Part shown: piece by piece, positions 51,884 through 60,785 of the stretch
How positions within the stretch are numbered: position 1 is the stretch's first letter
How the letters are laid out: each line of letters opens with the position of its first letter
IMG/VR virus record: IMGVR_UViG_3300028176_000002
Location: 1 to 64,000 of that record
Length of the DNA: 64,000 bases
Direction: 5' to 3' (one strand)
Source: a virus
Program-made: the position numbers and the translations under genes
The notes under the pieces: generated by a model
What the model was told of the DNA's origin: nothing
The model's input: the letters and a program-made list of their open reading frames with translations, nothing else
The model's database searches: none

Positions 51884-52815
51884 CGTATTTCCTCCAATAA
51901 TATTTTCTTAATATCTTCAGGTACTTTATTTTCTTCTAAATATTTAATTAAAGATTCCCTTATGCTCATTTCATTTTTAGCAGTAATAAGCGTAGTATCT
52001 GAAATGATAAAATCCTTCTTCTCCACAAACAAACTAAACTTCTCTTTATATGTTGATAAACTGTTAATAACCTTCGAATATGAGTCAAAATCCTTAAAAA
52101 TGACACGAACCTTGGTTTTTGGGACAATTTTGTCCAGTATTGACTTAAATTCCTCTTCAGATTTAGCCAAAGAAGCGTATAGTGGCACTTTCTCCCCTTT
52201 GGGGTCTAAATATACATCTTTCATTGGATAGACTGATTTTAAGCCTAAAAGATGGTTAGTTTCATCCGTTCCTTTGTAATTTTCAATAAGAAGCACGACC
52301 TTTGCTTTGTCTTGACTTTCAGCAAAATCAATGTATCTACAAGCCCCTAAATGCATAATATTTTTACCAATTGCCTGTAAAGAATGTTGATGACCTAAAA
52401 GAACATATTTATATTTTTTATAATCTTCTGCGGTCTTTGTGGCTCCATAACTTATGCTGCTTTCTGTTAATGTAAAATGCCCGCAATACATATATTCTTC
52501 ATCAATATGTTCCTTTACTACTTTTACACTGGAGTGTAAGATTCCAAAATGGTTCATTATGGATTCTTCTGGTGTTGTAGACTCATGACTGTTTGCAGCT
52601 AAACAAATTAAAGGTCCATTTAATTTAGTTATAAATTTAGAAAATAAATCTAAGCATTCAGATTCAGGTTTCAATACGTCAAACGTATCTCCTAAATTAT
52701 AAACAGCATCTATTTTATACTTATTCGAAAGCATAATAATTTCATCAAGAACCAACGCACATTCCATTAGTTCAGATTTTTTAATATGCAAATCGGTAAA
52801 TATTAATAAATTCAT
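51880..52815 (-). CDS. sbcD: SbcD/Mre11-like nuclease
   Basis: The 311-residue phosphoesterase has TDLHI (8-12), NLGDTFD, AANSHES and LGHQHS, the order of Mre11 metal motifs (GNHE replaced by ANSHE). With SbcC it trims DNA ends and hairpins during replication-linked recombination. Start as ATGA on a 46-residue gene. Confidence 0.83.
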   Translation of the reverse strand: MNLLIFTDLHIKKSELMECALVLDEIIMLSNKYKIDAVYNLGDTFDVLKPESECLDLFSKFITKLNGPLICLAANSHESTTPEESIMNHFGILHSSVKVVKEHIDEEYMYCGHFTLTESSISYGATKTAEDYKKYKYVLLGHQHSLQAIGKNIMHLGACRYIDFAESQDKAKVVLLIENYKGTDETNHLLGLKSVYPMKDVYLDPKGEKVPLYASLAKSEEEFKSILDKIVPKTKVRVIFKDFDSYSKVINSLSTYKEKFSLFVEKKDFIISDTTLITAKNEMSIRESLIKYLEENKVPEDIKKILLEEIR

Positions 52816-52952
52816 TTCTTTCCTTTTGCTAAATATTTTTTAATTGCTTTCTTTATAATTTTATAACCTAGTTTATGTAATTCTATTAAGTCTTGCCAGC
52901 TTGTTCTGGAAATAAACCAATAACCTTTCTTATTTTTCTTTATCTCGTACAT
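52812..52952 (-). CDS. 46-residue basic protein
   Basis: The ATG is after GGGAGGAATTA, 1-base coupled with the upstream gene. Lys-rich (MYEIKKNKKGYWFISRTSW...; KAIKKYLAKGKK). It may bind DNA. Unknown. Confidence 0.5.
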   Translation of the reverse strand: MYEIKKNKKGYWFISRTSWQDLIELHKLGYKIIKKAIKKYLAKGKK

Positions 52953-53269
52953 TAATTCCTCCCTTTTTTCTTTTTATCTTCCGGTTTAGGTAATGCCTTC
53001 TTTTCATAAGGCGGAAGATTAAATAATTCATAACATTCCTCCGTAAGACCAGCCATGCCTTCTAAACGATGAAAAAATATTCTATCAAATAAATGTTTAC
53101 AAGTCGGACATATTTCTTTTTGTTCTGATTGAACCTTCCCAACATAATTCATTACGTCTTCTTTGGAATCCAAAGACTCTTTCATTGCTTCTGGACTAGC
53201 AGTATAAAGTATCCATGATTGACCATCTTTCATAGGATTGGCACATAAATCACAGTAATGTATTTCCAT
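52952..53269 (-). CDS. zinc-binding protein
   Basis: A 105-residue protein with CDLCANPM at the start and CPTCKHLFDRIFF in the middle, ending in a Lys-rich tail. Two CxxC pairs may make one zinc finger. GAGGAATATTT precedes the ATG. Function unknown. Confidence 0.55.
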   Translation of the reverse strand: MEIHYCDLCANPMKDGQSWILYTASPEAMKESLDSKEDVMNYVGKVQSEQKEICPTCKHLFDRIFFHRLEGMAGLTEECYELFNLPPYEKKALPKPEDKKKKGRN

Positions 53270-53284
53270 AAATATTCCTCCTAG

Positions 53285-53653
53285 TTAAAGACGTTTACGT
53301 AATTTATTAGGTAGTATCGAATTTACTAAATAAATAAAAACTGATGGTCTTTTAAAATTTAAACAACCACGCATCTTATACGGATAAAATCTGTAAGTAG
53401 TAATCCATAAATCTAACATACAGATAATCGCTAATATTGCAGAAACAATAATAAACCAATCTAAAATAATCACACCATAATAAAATTTTACAATATCATT
53501 AACAATCGCAAAATTAATAAATTTTCGAGATTGAGATTTAGCGTTTTTAGTGTGTCTAATTTTATTAGCCTGTAAAGTATACTTAATAGCATCAAAAATG
53601 CTAGTAACTACGAGTACACTTCCAACTATGTCTTTTAATAACCAATTACTCAT
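53285..53653 (-). CDS. membrane protein
   Basis: The 122-residue product has N-terminal hydrophobic WLLKDIVGSVLVVTSIFDAI and a second segment (YYGVIILDWFIIVSAILAIICML). It is the first gene after promoter-like box B, which lies about 20 bases upstream, with GAAAGGAATAAT as ribosome site. Unknown role. Confidence 0.6.
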   Translation of the reverse strand: MSNWLLKDIVGSVLVVTSIFDAIKYTLQANKIRHTKNAKSQSRKFINFAIVNDIVKFYYGVIILDWFIIVSAILAIICMLDLWITTYRFYPYKMRGCLNFKRPSVFIYLVNSILPNKLRKRL

Positions 53654-53672
53654 TATTATTCCTTTCTAATAC

Positions 53673-53697
53673 AAGTATACCATAAATACTCCGCAAT
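53673..53697 (-). promoter_or_regulatory. promoter-like box B
   Basis: It matches box A at 47522 over TTGCGGAG-N5-TATGGTATACTT with the same spacing. The predicted start point is a few bases before the ribosome binding site of 53285-53653. It sits between a hairpin and that gene. Confidence 0.6.
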
Positions 53698-53704
53698 TCT
53701 TTGG

Positions 53705-53729
53705 GAGAAGGCGGTTTCCCAACCTTCTC
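53705..53729. terminator. hairpin upstream of promoter-like box B
   Basis: GAGAAGG (53705-53711) pairs with CCTTCTC (53723-53729). On the + strand it is followed by TTTTTCTTATTT, a T-run. On the minus strand, where the genes are, no T-run follows. An alternative TTGGGA/TCCCAA hairpin overlaps it. It may insulate the upstream gene from the promoter. Confidence 0.45.
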
Positions 53730-53735
53730 TTTTTC

Positions 53736-53930
53736 TTATTTCTTCTTCAACTCGTTCTTCTTAGACTTTAATTCTTTCTTATCTTCTTCAGTCAACAATT
53801 GATTACTTCTCATTGTGCTGAGGAATTTCATTGCGACTTTAATTACTTGTATCAATTTTCGGGCATCTGTCAATGCACCATCTGCCTCGATTTTATCAAT
53901 GTCGCTCAGAACTGCTTCAATTGTTATCAT
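53736..53930 (-). CDS. 64-residue helical protein
   Basis: A helical, charged product (VLSDIDKIEADGALTDARKL; LTEEDKKELKSKKNELKKK) after AAAGGAGTAAAG. The Lys-rich end is unusual. Not recognised. Confidence 0.55.
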   Translation of the reverse strand: MITIEAVLSDIDKIEADGALTDARKLIQVIKVAMKFLSTMRSNQLLTEEDKKELKSKKNELKKK

Positions 53931-53960
53931 CTTTACTCCTTTCCTTTAGCATTATTTTTA

Positions 53961-54053
53961 TTACTTTTTGATTAAAGGATAAACGAAAACTCCTACTAAT
54001 CCGCCTAACGCAATACCAACTATCGCTCCCACAATTAATCCGGTTACAAACAT
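53961..54053 (-). CDS. 30-residue glycine-zipper membrane peptide
   Basis: The ATG is after AAAGGAGGTCATA, an almost perfect site. MFVTGLIVGAIVGIALGGLV is a glycine-zipper helix, followed by YPLIKK. Small peptides of this type can insert in membranes. Unknown. Confidence 0.6.
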   Translation of the reverse strand: MFVTGLIVGAIVGIALGGLVGVFVYPLIKK

Positions 54054-54069
54054 TATGACCTCCTTTCAA

Positions 54070-54264
54070 TTAAAATAGCCAACTCTTGTCAATAAGATTA
54101 TAAAATGTGTTTAATAAATTATGCATATCTTTTAATTCTGTCTGTAAATTAATTAAAATAGTTAATACTTTATAAAATACTCCTACCATTAAGAATGTTA
54201 ATATAACCATTGCAACTCTTTGAACTATTCCTACTATGTTATACGCTTTTTCTAATCCGCTCAC
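54070..54264 (-). CDS. one-TM membrane protein
   Basis: 64 residues, with a hydrophobic segment (RVAMVILTFLMVGVFYKVLTILI) followed by a polar helix (LQTELKDMHNLLNTFYNLI). It overlaps the ligase stop's neighbour by four bases. Unknown. Confidence 0.55.
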   Translation of the reverse strand: MSGLEKAYNIVGIVQRVAMVILTFLMVGVFYKVLTILINLQTELKDMHNLLNTFYNLIDKSWLF

Positions 54265-55160
54265 TTATCATCCCTCATTCTTATATATACCGGGTGCCGG
54301 GGCAAATCTTTTGCCCCTACGAGCATTCCTTTATATTCAATCATTCTACCTAAATATTTCTTTTGATTTTTCCATACTTCTTCTTTTTCTTCATCAGTCA
54401 TCGCAATAGTAACTTTCAGTTCTTTTCCTTCATACATAACTATAAATGCTGCAGCTTTTTCAATTAAGATTCTATCATCTTTCTTTTTGCTAGTTACTGA
54501 CCTGCCAAGTTCATTAATCTTCTTTTCTGCACCTTCTCTGACCTCTGTGGCTTGAATAATTCCTATAATCTTTGCGTCGAATGTCATAAATGGTTTCATC
54601 TTATAAATTAAACCTTCTTTAATAGTTCCTCTCCCGCATTTATATTTTCCGTTAGGGTCTCTTAAAATTAATCCATCGCATCCCCAACCAATTGCGTTAT
54701 CATATATTAAATTTATTTCTTCTGGTTTAAATATGCTCCACTGTTTCACCAATTCCATGTAATAGAAAGAAAACGGTAATGTTTCCAAAATATTAATTCT
54801 AGTTTTAAATGACAAATCGTATTGTTCAAGAGGAATCGCATCAAAACAATAAAATTTTAAATCCTCCGGCAAATCTTTATCTAACTGTCTGGTAATTCCA
54901 GATAGTTCGTTAAATGTTAAAGATTTAGCTATTAATTCTCCATCTAAAATTACACACTCTTTTTGGGCAGACTTTGCTATTTCTTCAAATCTATCCCATA
55001 ATTTTATATTAGGGAATTGTTTTAATGCCCGGGAATACATTTTCCCATCTTTAAAAATACATCTTATTCCGTCAAATTTATATGAAACTAATAACGGATA
55101 TTTTAATGTATTTATATCTATTTTTTCATTAGGTGCTAACATCGGTTTAAATGTTTTCAT
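54261..55160 (-). CDS. ATP-dependent DNA ligase
   Basis: A 299-residue T7-type ligase. The lysine motif is SYKFDGIR (K28), with LDGEL, DGLILRDPNGKYKCGR and IYKMKPF forming motifs IIIa-V. An OB domain follows (FDAKIIGIIQ...). It seals nicks in replication and recombination. Length is shorter than T7 ligase. Confidence 0.9.
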   Translation of the reverse strand: MKTFKPMLAPNEKIDINTLKYPLLVSYKFDGIRCIFKDGKMYSRALKQFPNIKLWDRFEEIAKSAQKECVILDGELIAKSLTFNELSGITRQLDKDLPEDLKFYCFDAIPLEQYDLSFKTRINILETLPFSFYYMELVKQWSIFKPEEINLIYDNAIGWGCDGLILRDPNGKYKCGRGTIKEGLIYKMKPFMTFDAKIIGIIQATEVREGAEKKINELGRSVTSKKKDDRILIEKAAAFIVMYEGKELKVTIAMTDEEKEEVWKNQKKYLGRMIEYKGMLVGAKDLPRHPVYIRMRDDK

Positions 55161-55363
55161 GTTTTCCTTATACTTACCAGTTCATTCATTTCTATTATGA
55201 TATGATTAACTACAATATATCCGTTACCTATTTCATCAATAATCGCATCATGATTGCACTGTTCTCCATCTGGTTTACGGTATTCTACCCAAACGTCATC
55301 TCCAACCTTTAGGTTTCTTATTCTATTAGCAATTCTTCTATTTCTTTTCTTACGTTTCTTCAT
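55157..55363 (-). CDS. 68-residue basic protein
   Basis: The ATG at 55363 overlaps the nuclease stop as ATGA. MKKRKKRNRRIANRIR is strongly basic, then VGDDVWVEYRKPDGEQ and YIVVNHIIIEMNELV look like a small beta barrel. It may bind nucleic acid. An earlier in-frame start adds 7 residues. Confidence 0.5.
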   Translation of the reverse strand: MKKRKKRNRRIANRIRNLKVGDDVWVEYRKPDGEQCNHDAIIDEIGNGYIVVNHIIIEMNELVSIRKT

Positions 55364-55935
55364 AGTTTTAATCCCGCAAAGCAAAGTAAAAGTGCATCCG
55401 CAATGTTATCATCCTTAATCGGTTCTTCTACTACATTTCCAATCCATTTCATAATTTCCTGTTTCTTTTCCTTACCTTTACTCTTTTTTGGTAAATGAGA
55501 TTCAAATCCTACTAAATTTCTAGCGGTTATAGGGAAGATAATTTTTATTTCTCCAAACTTATCACATAATTTAGCATAAATAATTCCCTGTAATGCTCTT
55601 AAAAATCCAAATGTTACTACATTAATTTTTAAAAATGAATTCTCTAATATAAGTAGAGATTTATTTTTATCAAACTTTGGTAAACTAGGAATTAATTCTT
55701 TATCAATCAACTTAACAAATTCAGCCAAGTGCTCCTGATACTTTTCTGCTTTTGATTCTGAATCTTTAGATAATTTAGGCAGTTCTAAAAGATAAGTTTT
55801 AACTAATAATTTACCATTAGTAATGTCTATCATCGCAATGCCTGACTTAGTAGCAGTATCAACTGCTAGACAGAAGACATTACTCTTTAATTTAAAACCT
55901 AAATTGCGTTCAAGTTTCTTCAGTGATTTAATCAT
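55360..55935 (-). CDS. RuvC-like Holliday-junction resolvase (RNase H fold)
   Basis: Start at 55935, eight-base overlap (ATGATTAA) with polymerase stop. The 191-residue protein has FCLAVDTATKSG (D at strand 1), LLILENSF (E), and DDNIADALLL (D-D), the catalytic pattern of RuvC/poxvirus A22-like nucleases. It is placed between polymerase and ligase, consistent with branch resolution before packaging. Confidence 0.72.
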   Translation of the reverse strand: MIKSLKKLERNLGFKLKSNVFCLAVDTATKSGIAMIDITNGKLLVKTYLLELPKLSKDSESKAEKYQEHLAEFVKLIDKELIPSLPKFDKNKSLLILENSFLKINVVTFGFLRALQGIIYAKLCDKFGEIKIIFPITARNLVGFESHLPKKSKGKEKKQEIMKWIGNVVEEPIKDDNIADALLLCFAGLKL

Positions 55936-58147
55936 GTGGTAATTTCCATCCCATTGCTTCGTAAATTGCTGTTGCTTTTTTCCAAATATTCCTATCCGCA
56001 ATAAGATTCCAATCCGGTTTATTATCTCCAATTCCAATAAAATCATCAAATGCCATAATTTCTTTATACTTCTTTACTTCTGTAGTTTTCATCTTAGTTA
56101 ATTCTTGTGAAGACTCTGCTAATTCTTTTTTAGTCTTCTTAACTGATTTAGTTACAGTTCTAGTTTCAAATTTTTCAGGAATAATGTAAGTATAATAATA
56201 ATCCTGACCTATGCTTACTTGCCATTCGGGATGCTCTATCAGTGCATATCGCAAGGCTCTAATATGAATGGTTTCTACTTTATATGCTTCCGGTGATTTA
56301 CTTAATTTACATGGAAACGCTACATCTATCAAAGGTAATTTCTTCATTCTGATTTCTTCTGATAACATCCATGCATCAATTTCTTCCTTCGGTTTCTCAT
56401 TTAATACATTAGTTAATAATTCCTCTTGGAATTTTTCCATAAATTTGCTACTATCACTCCTCAAAACTTCAACTCCCTTGATAGTTAATTTATCCTTTCC
56501 TATCATATGACCTATGTAATGCTTCTTAGTGAGAATAAATAACTTATCGAACGTTCCTTCGTATTTAAATTTTAACGTTCCAGAATCCTTTCCAAAATGA
56601 TTTAAAAATTCAGGAATAATTTGTTCATTAATCATTGACTGGATTACTTCATAATCTTCATCTGTCTTTACGAAAATTGAATCAGTATCACTTGCTACAG
56701 TTTCATAACCGAATGTTTTTAGTCTTAATTTTGTATAACGAATTAAAAATCTTGCTAAATAAGTTATGGTAGATGCAATATCTTTATTATACATCCGACT
56801 GCTCTTAAATAATAAAGTTCCGTAAACGGTATTATTTACTCCTTTAATCGCAGCATCCTTTTGCTTCATCAAATCTTTAGCATCTCCGGTTAAAGTTTCT
56901 ACTAATTTCTGAATCTCTTCACGGGAATTAACCATCTTTCTGCAAACCGTTGGCACAATTGCGTTTGTATTCTGCCAAATATTAACCTTATTTATTGTTA
57001 CTGTTTGCGTGTTTGGTTCTTTTTTAACATTTACTGGGTCTAAATTAAAAGTGATAATAAGATTAGGATAAGTACCTCCAACGTCAAATAAATGAACCCC
57101 TTTGTGCAATCCTGACTTAGCATAAACATAACCACCTATAATTTCGTCTTCTTCCGTACGTCTAAATTTTTCATCTTCATCTGGTTTTGACGGAAGTATA
57201 ACACCTTTTTCTTTTGCTGTTTGTAAAATAACTCCATCTACTATTACTGAGTTCATGCATAAATCATCCCACATAACTTTACCTATACGTCTAAGTTCGT
57301 CAAAGTAATTAATAAGGTGAAACTTATTCTCTAATTCAACTAACATCTTAACGTCGTTAAGATTTTTCTCTTTAATCTTTTCGTCTACAATATGAAATGC
57401 AAATTTTTCCGGTTTATATTCTTTTTTAAATTCAGTACAATACACATACTCTAATTTATACTTCTTAAATTTATAAACTTTCTTTACCATTTCATAATAG
57501 TCTAGGATACTTATTCCTGCAGGAAAGCCATTACGTTTAACCATTTTTCCAATAGGACTAAGTTTCTCTTCTAATTTATTCGTAATATCACACACTAAAT
57601 TAGCATACCTAACCGTCATATAAGGATAATCAAATCCCTTACTATTGTACCCAATTAATAAATCAGGAGAAATACTTTTAATATAATTGATGAATGCATC
57701 AATTAAAAGAAACTCGGATTTATAATCAAGTGTCCAGAATTGTTTATAGGTTTGTGTATAATTATCGTAGGTTGTTATGCAGGTAATTGGGTCCGGAGCA
57801 TAAAGCGGGTCGGGCATGTTCTTAGATTGAGTTTCAATATCCCAAAATACAAATCTAAGTTCTGGTTTATCCATTGAAACTTTATCCAACAGATATCTCT
57901 TGCAAAAATTAATATCTGCTTCTTGACTTAGATTAGTTTTCTTCTTGGATATTTGATAAGGGTCTCTTACGGTTATTTTTTCAAGTTTTTCACCAAAGTA
58001 ACCTCTGAAAAGACCTGTTTTGGAAGGTTCGTAATAATAGGGGAATAGTGATTCGTCTTTCATAGTCTGCAGTTCTCTAGCAGGTCTATGAAAAATATAA
58101 ATAGTTTTATTATCGTTATAAATATTTGTAATCTTTAATTTAAGCAT
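55928..58147 (-). CDS. polB: family B DNA polymerase
   Basis: The 739-residue protein has an exonuclease domain (FVFWDIET near 106; IGYNSKGFDYPY near 165) and polymerase motifs DVGGTYPNLI (motif A), KGVNNTVYGTLLF (motif B) and VASDTDSIFVK (motif C). It is the replicative polymerase. Motif A differs from the usual SLYPS by GTYPN. A C-terminal tail with TRTVTKSVKKTKKELAE follows. Confidence 0.92.
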   Translation of the reverse strand: MLKLKITNIYNDNKTIYIFHRPARELQTMKDESLFPYYYEPSKTGLFRGYFGEKLEKITVRDPYQISKKKTNLSQEADINFCKRYLLDKVSMDKPELRFVFWDIETQSKNMPDPLYAPDPITCITTYDNYTQTYKQFWTLDYKSEFLLIDAFINYIKSISPDLLIGYNSKGFDYPYMTVRYANLVCDITNKLEEKLSPIGKMVKRNGFPAGISILDYYEMVKKVYKFKKYKLEYVYCTEFKKEYKPEKFAFHIVDEKIKEKNLNDVKMLVELENKFHLINYFDELRRIGKVMWDDLCMNSVIVDGVILQTAKEKGVILPSKPDEDEKFRRTEEDEIIGGYVYAKSGLHKGVHLFDVGGTYPNLIITFNLDPVNVKKEPNTQTVTINKVNIWQNTNAIVPTVCRKMVNSREEIQKLVETLTGDAKDLMKQKDAAIKGVNNTVYGTLLFKSSRMYNKDIASTITYLARFLIRYTKLRLKTFGYETVASDTDSIFVKTDEDYEVIQSMINEQIIPEFLNHFGKDSGTLKFKYEGTFDKLFILTKKHYIGHMIGKDKLTIKGVEVLRSDSSKFMEKFQEELLTNVLNEKPKEEIDAWMLSEEIRMKKLPLIDVAFPCKLSKSPEAYKVETIHIRALRYALIEHPEWQVSIGQDYYYTYIIPEKFETRTVTKSVKKTKKELAESSQELTKMKTTEVKKYKEIMAFDDFIGIGDNKPDWNLIADRNIWKKATAIYEAMGWKLPHD

Positions 58148-58169
58148 TATACCTCGTTTCTAAAAATCG

Positions 58170-58535
58170 TTATCTATCCTCAATCTTTAATAAATGAAAC
58201 GGAATCCATTGTGCTTCATATCCATTATCCCTCAACAAAGTAGTCATTGCTTGACCACCTACGGGATTCATACTATGAACATAAATTACCGCATGCTTCT
58301 GTAATTCATTTAAAACTAAATACTTCACGAATTCATAACCGGTTCTTTCTTCTTTTACTGCCTGTAAATTATTATACTCTAAATCATGGTCTAAAAACAT
58401 TATATCTATTTCATTATAAGTAACTGTTTGCTGTGCATCATCCAAATCTTTTGTAATATATAAATCATGATTCTTATATATACGCTTAAAAAATTCTATT
58501 CTGTTTGGATTATCTTCTAAAATAAGAATATGCAT
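58170..58535 (-). CDS. cyclic-phosphate-type receiver-like protein
   Basis: 121 residues with ILILEDNPNRIEFFKRIY, IMFLDHDLEYN and VIYVHSMNPVGGQAMTTLL. This order matches the cREC receiver domain described with nucleic-acid cyclic-phosphate processing systems, where HDH-like residues replace the phospho-Asp. It precedes polymerase. In phages such small proteins may act in RNA repair. Confidence 0.7.
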   Translation of the reverse strand: MHILILEDNPNRIEFFKRIYKNHDLYITKDLDDAQQTVTYNEIDIMFLDHDLEYNNLQAVKEERTGYEFVKYLVLNELQKHAVIYVHSMNPVGGQAMTTLLRDNGYEAQWIPFHLLKIEDR

Positions 58536-58536
58536 T

Positions 58537-59580
58537 TTATTCCTTTATTCCACTCGCAAAATAAAATGGTACGTGAACTTCGTCTCCTTCGGTACATCCG
58601 TGTATCTGGGATTTATTAACGTGAATTACCGCATCAAATCCAATTTTAACGTCTATCATTTTTTCTTTACCGTTTTTATCTTTTTCTCCGGTAGGTCTCT
58701 TTTCGGTTACAGCATCCGCTCCTTGACCACGCCTAATACGTAAAATTAATCGTGAATTGTGCATAAGTGCATGCCCACCGCTTAATGTTTCTACTTTGAT
58801 AAACGAACCAAGGTCTAGCCGAGCTTGCCCAATTAACAATAATGCACATTTTGCATCCGCAATATGTGGTGTTGCCATACGGAAGAACTGTGAAAGTTTA
58901 CGAGCAAGTAAAGCCATAGTATCGTCTTGCACTGAACGTTCCTTATCTGCTTTACCCTCATACTGTTCACCATGCGGGCTTAAGCCTTGCACAGAATCTA
59001 ATACAATCACATCTACGACTTTTTCCTTACATAGTTTAATAACTGCGTCTAGCACAGCCTCAGCAGTCGGACAAATTAAATAAACTAGACTTTCAGTATC
59101 TACACCAAAGGACTTCGCCCAAATTACGTCGTATGACCTTTCAACGTCAAGGTATGCTGCGATTTTTCCTTCCGCCTGTGCGGTTGCGATTAATTTCAAA
59201 GCAAGTGTTGTTTTTCCACAACCTTTTGACCCCCAGATGCATGTCGTATTCCCTCTTTCTATTCCACCTCCGGTCAATTTATCTAAACATTTATATCCGA
59301 AAGACTGACGTTCCCTAACGGAAATTGTATTAGCATAATCAACTTTAGCACCTTCAATATTTTTATTAATTTCTCGCATGACTCCTTTTAATTTTTCTCT
59401 ACGCTCAATTTGTTCTTTAGATAATTTGATTACATGCTCTTCACCAAGAGCATCTTCTAAATCAATTCTCTCTATCTTTCCTTCCTTCGCTTCTTGTAAT
59501 CCTTTTTCCACTTTCTTTTTAGATTCTTCTGAAAGAGGAACTAATTTATTTTTAGATTTACTGCCCTTTGGTCTTCCCAT
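58537..59580 (-). CDS. recA: RecA-like recombinase
   Basis: 347 residues. The Lys/Glu-rich N-terminus is followed by SFGYKCLDKLTGGGIERG, Walker A WGSKGCGKTT, CIWGSK core, VIVLDSVQGL (Walker B) and LLLIGQARLD, then LSGGHALMHNSRLILRI (loop 2). UvsX/RecA function: strand exchange. A C-terminal SQIHGCTEGDEVHVPFYF region follows. GGAGAATAATC precedes the ATG. Confidence 0.9.
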   Translation of the reverse strand: MGRPKGSKSKNKLVPLSEESKKKVEKGLQEAKEGKIERIDLEDALGEEHVIKLSKEQIERREKLKGVMREINKNIEGAKVDYANTISVRERQSFGYKCLDKLTGGGIERGNTTCIWGSKGCGKTTLALKLIATAQAEGKIAAYLDVERSYDVIWAKSFGVDTESLVYLICPTAEAVLDAVIKLCKEKVVDVIVLDSVQGLSPHGEQYEGKADKERSVQDDTMALLARKLSQFFRMATPHIADAKCALLLIGQARLDLGSFIKVETLSGGHALMHNSRLILRIRRGQGADAVTEKRPTGEKDKNGKEKMIDVKIGFDAVIHVNKSQIHGCTEGDEVHVPFYFASGIKE

Positions 59581-59582
59581 GA

Positions 59583-59681
59583 TTATTCTCCTTTTATTTT
59601 ATAATAAATCAGTTTTCCAACAGATATTAAAACAAGCACTATAGAAATTAAAATCAATATCCCGCTTATAATTAAATTCAT
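59583..59681 (-). CDS. 32-residue one-TM peptide
   Basis: ATG after GGAAAGGAAGAA, start overlapping the upstream stop (ATGA). MNLIISGILILISIVLVLIS is fully hydrophobic, with basic end KIKGE, whose codons carry the next site. Unknown. Confidence 0.55.
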   Translation of the reverse strand: MNLIISGILILISIVLVLISVGKLIYYKIKGE

Positions 59682-59800
59682 TTCTTCTTTCCTTTCCATG
59701 TATAATAACTGCAAGTATAAACTGTTCCTATGTTTTTACATTTCTTTTTACAGTCAACGCATAATCCCAGGAATATTTTTATTTTCTTATTCGAGGTCAT
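59678..59800 (-). CDS. 40-residue Cys-rich protein
   Basis: MTSNKKIKIFLG then CVDCKKKC and a further Cys, likely a small zinc knuckle. Overlaps the next gene by four bases and its upstream gene by fourteen. Unknown. Confidence 0.5.
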   Translation of the reverse strand: MTSNKKIKIFLGLCVDCKKKCKNIGTVYTCSYYTWKGKKK

Positions 59801-59906
59801 TTAATCTTTTAACTTCTTTTTCTAATTCTTCAATTGTATGCAAAGCATCACATAAGGGACAAATTCTTCCCTCATACGCAATATCGCAATCAGAACAATA
59901 ATCCAT
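59787..59906 (-). CDS. 39-residue zinc-knuckle protein
   Basis: Start at 59906 follows AAAGGAGGCAACTAAA. MDYCSDCDIAYEGRICPLC then a helix with acidic/basic pattern (EELEKEVKRLN). A zinc knuckle attached to a short coil. Unknown. Confidence 0.55.
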   Translation of the reverse strand: MDYCSDCDIAYEGRICPLCDALHTIEELEKEVKRLNDLE

Positions 59907-59907
59907 T

Positions 59908-60156
59908 TTAGTTGCCTCCTTTAACATCGGTTTCCCATAAATAATCAAATAATTTATATGATTTACCATCTGAACTAGAATGATAAATTTGATTAGATAA
60001 CTGAACGTGTTTACCTAAACTTTCTAAAGGAATAGTCATTTTCTTTTTATTATAAGTAATAATTAATCCTTCTTTATTAAGAATACATTCATCTATAATT
60101 GTACTCTTAACAGCGACATAACCTTTATACATCTTTTTAATTGTAATTTTTTTCAT
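59908..60156 (-). CDS. 82-residue basic protein
   Basis: The start at 60156 lies three bases after the upstream TAA. Strand-rich (MKKITIKKMYKGYVAV; LIITYNKKKMTIPLESL). Contains AAAGGAGG at its end for the next gene. An earlier in-frame start (60189) would overlap. Unknown. Confidence 0.5.
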   Translation of the reverse strand: MKKITIKKMYKGYVAVKSTIIDECILNKEGLIITYNKKKMTIPLESLGKHVQLSNQIYHSSSDGKSYKLFDYLWETDVKGGN

Positions 60157-60157
60157 C

Positions 60158-60550
60158 TTAATCCCATAGATAATTAAAATATTTTTCAAATAACACTATA
60201 CCCTTATGAAACTTATCTTTTAAAATCAAATATTCTTTACTCTTCGGATTTAAATTATCCATCATTTTTAGATTTGCTTCAAATCCTTTTATGATGATAG
60301 TCAATTCTTTATTTGTAGGTTCGAGACCTTGATGATATGTCTTAATTTGTTTTAATCCACCAACAATTACAGTAGCCAAATAATTATCAAAATCCCATGT
60401 GTCGTTGTCGGCATATCCTCTATAACCTCTCTGAAAAAACCAATAAATTCTTCTTGGTAACATATCTAAATATCTTACAGGTCTATAGTATAGCTGATAT
60501 TTAAGTTCGTCTAATATGGTTCTCTTAGTTAATTTATCAAACTTATTCAT
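60158..60550 (-). CDS. unknown protein with conserved-looking WFFQRGYRGYADNDTW core
   Basis: 130 residues, helical, with RRIYWFFQRGYRGYADNDTW and DNYLATVIVGGLKQIKTY. Such cores are seen in uncharacterised phage proteins of the replication region. No enzyme motif. Unknown function. Confidence 0.55.
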   Translation of the reverse strand: MNKFDKLTKRTILDELKYQLYYRPVRYLDMLPRRIYWFFQRGYRGYADNDTWDFDNYLATVIVGGLKQIKTYHQGLEPTNKELTIIIKGFEANLKMMDNLNPKSKEYLILKDKFHKGIVLFEKYFNYLWD

Positions 60551-60551
60551 C

Positions 60552-60785
60552 TTATCCTCTCTTTTTAGTACCTTTAATAATCTTTAAAAATTGCTCATTA
60601 ATTTCATCAGTTTCAATCTTATTATAAATGCTTCTATAAATATCATTCGTCATTTGTTCTGCTAAAACAATTTTCTGATGAATTGTAGAATTCTTTTTAA
60701 ATAACTTCTCTAACGTATCAAAAGATTTCTTCATGGATTGATAGACTTCATTTAAAATCTTAATCTGTAAAGTAAGGTCATCCAT
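60552..60785 (-). CDS. 77-residue coiled-coil protein
   Basis: Helical throughout (LQIKILNEVYQSMKKSFDTL), no Cys. Start as TAATG on the upstream stop. Unknown. Confidence 0.55.
   Translation of the reverse strand: MDDLTLQIKILNEVYQSMKKSFDTLEKLFKKNSTIHQKIVLAEQMTNDIYRSIYNKIETDEINEQFLKIIKGTKKRG

Noticed and set aside
52952-53269. Lysis genes (endolysin or spanin)
   Set aside because: No muramidase, amidase or lipobox motif was found here or elsewhere; lysis genes are probably outside the window.
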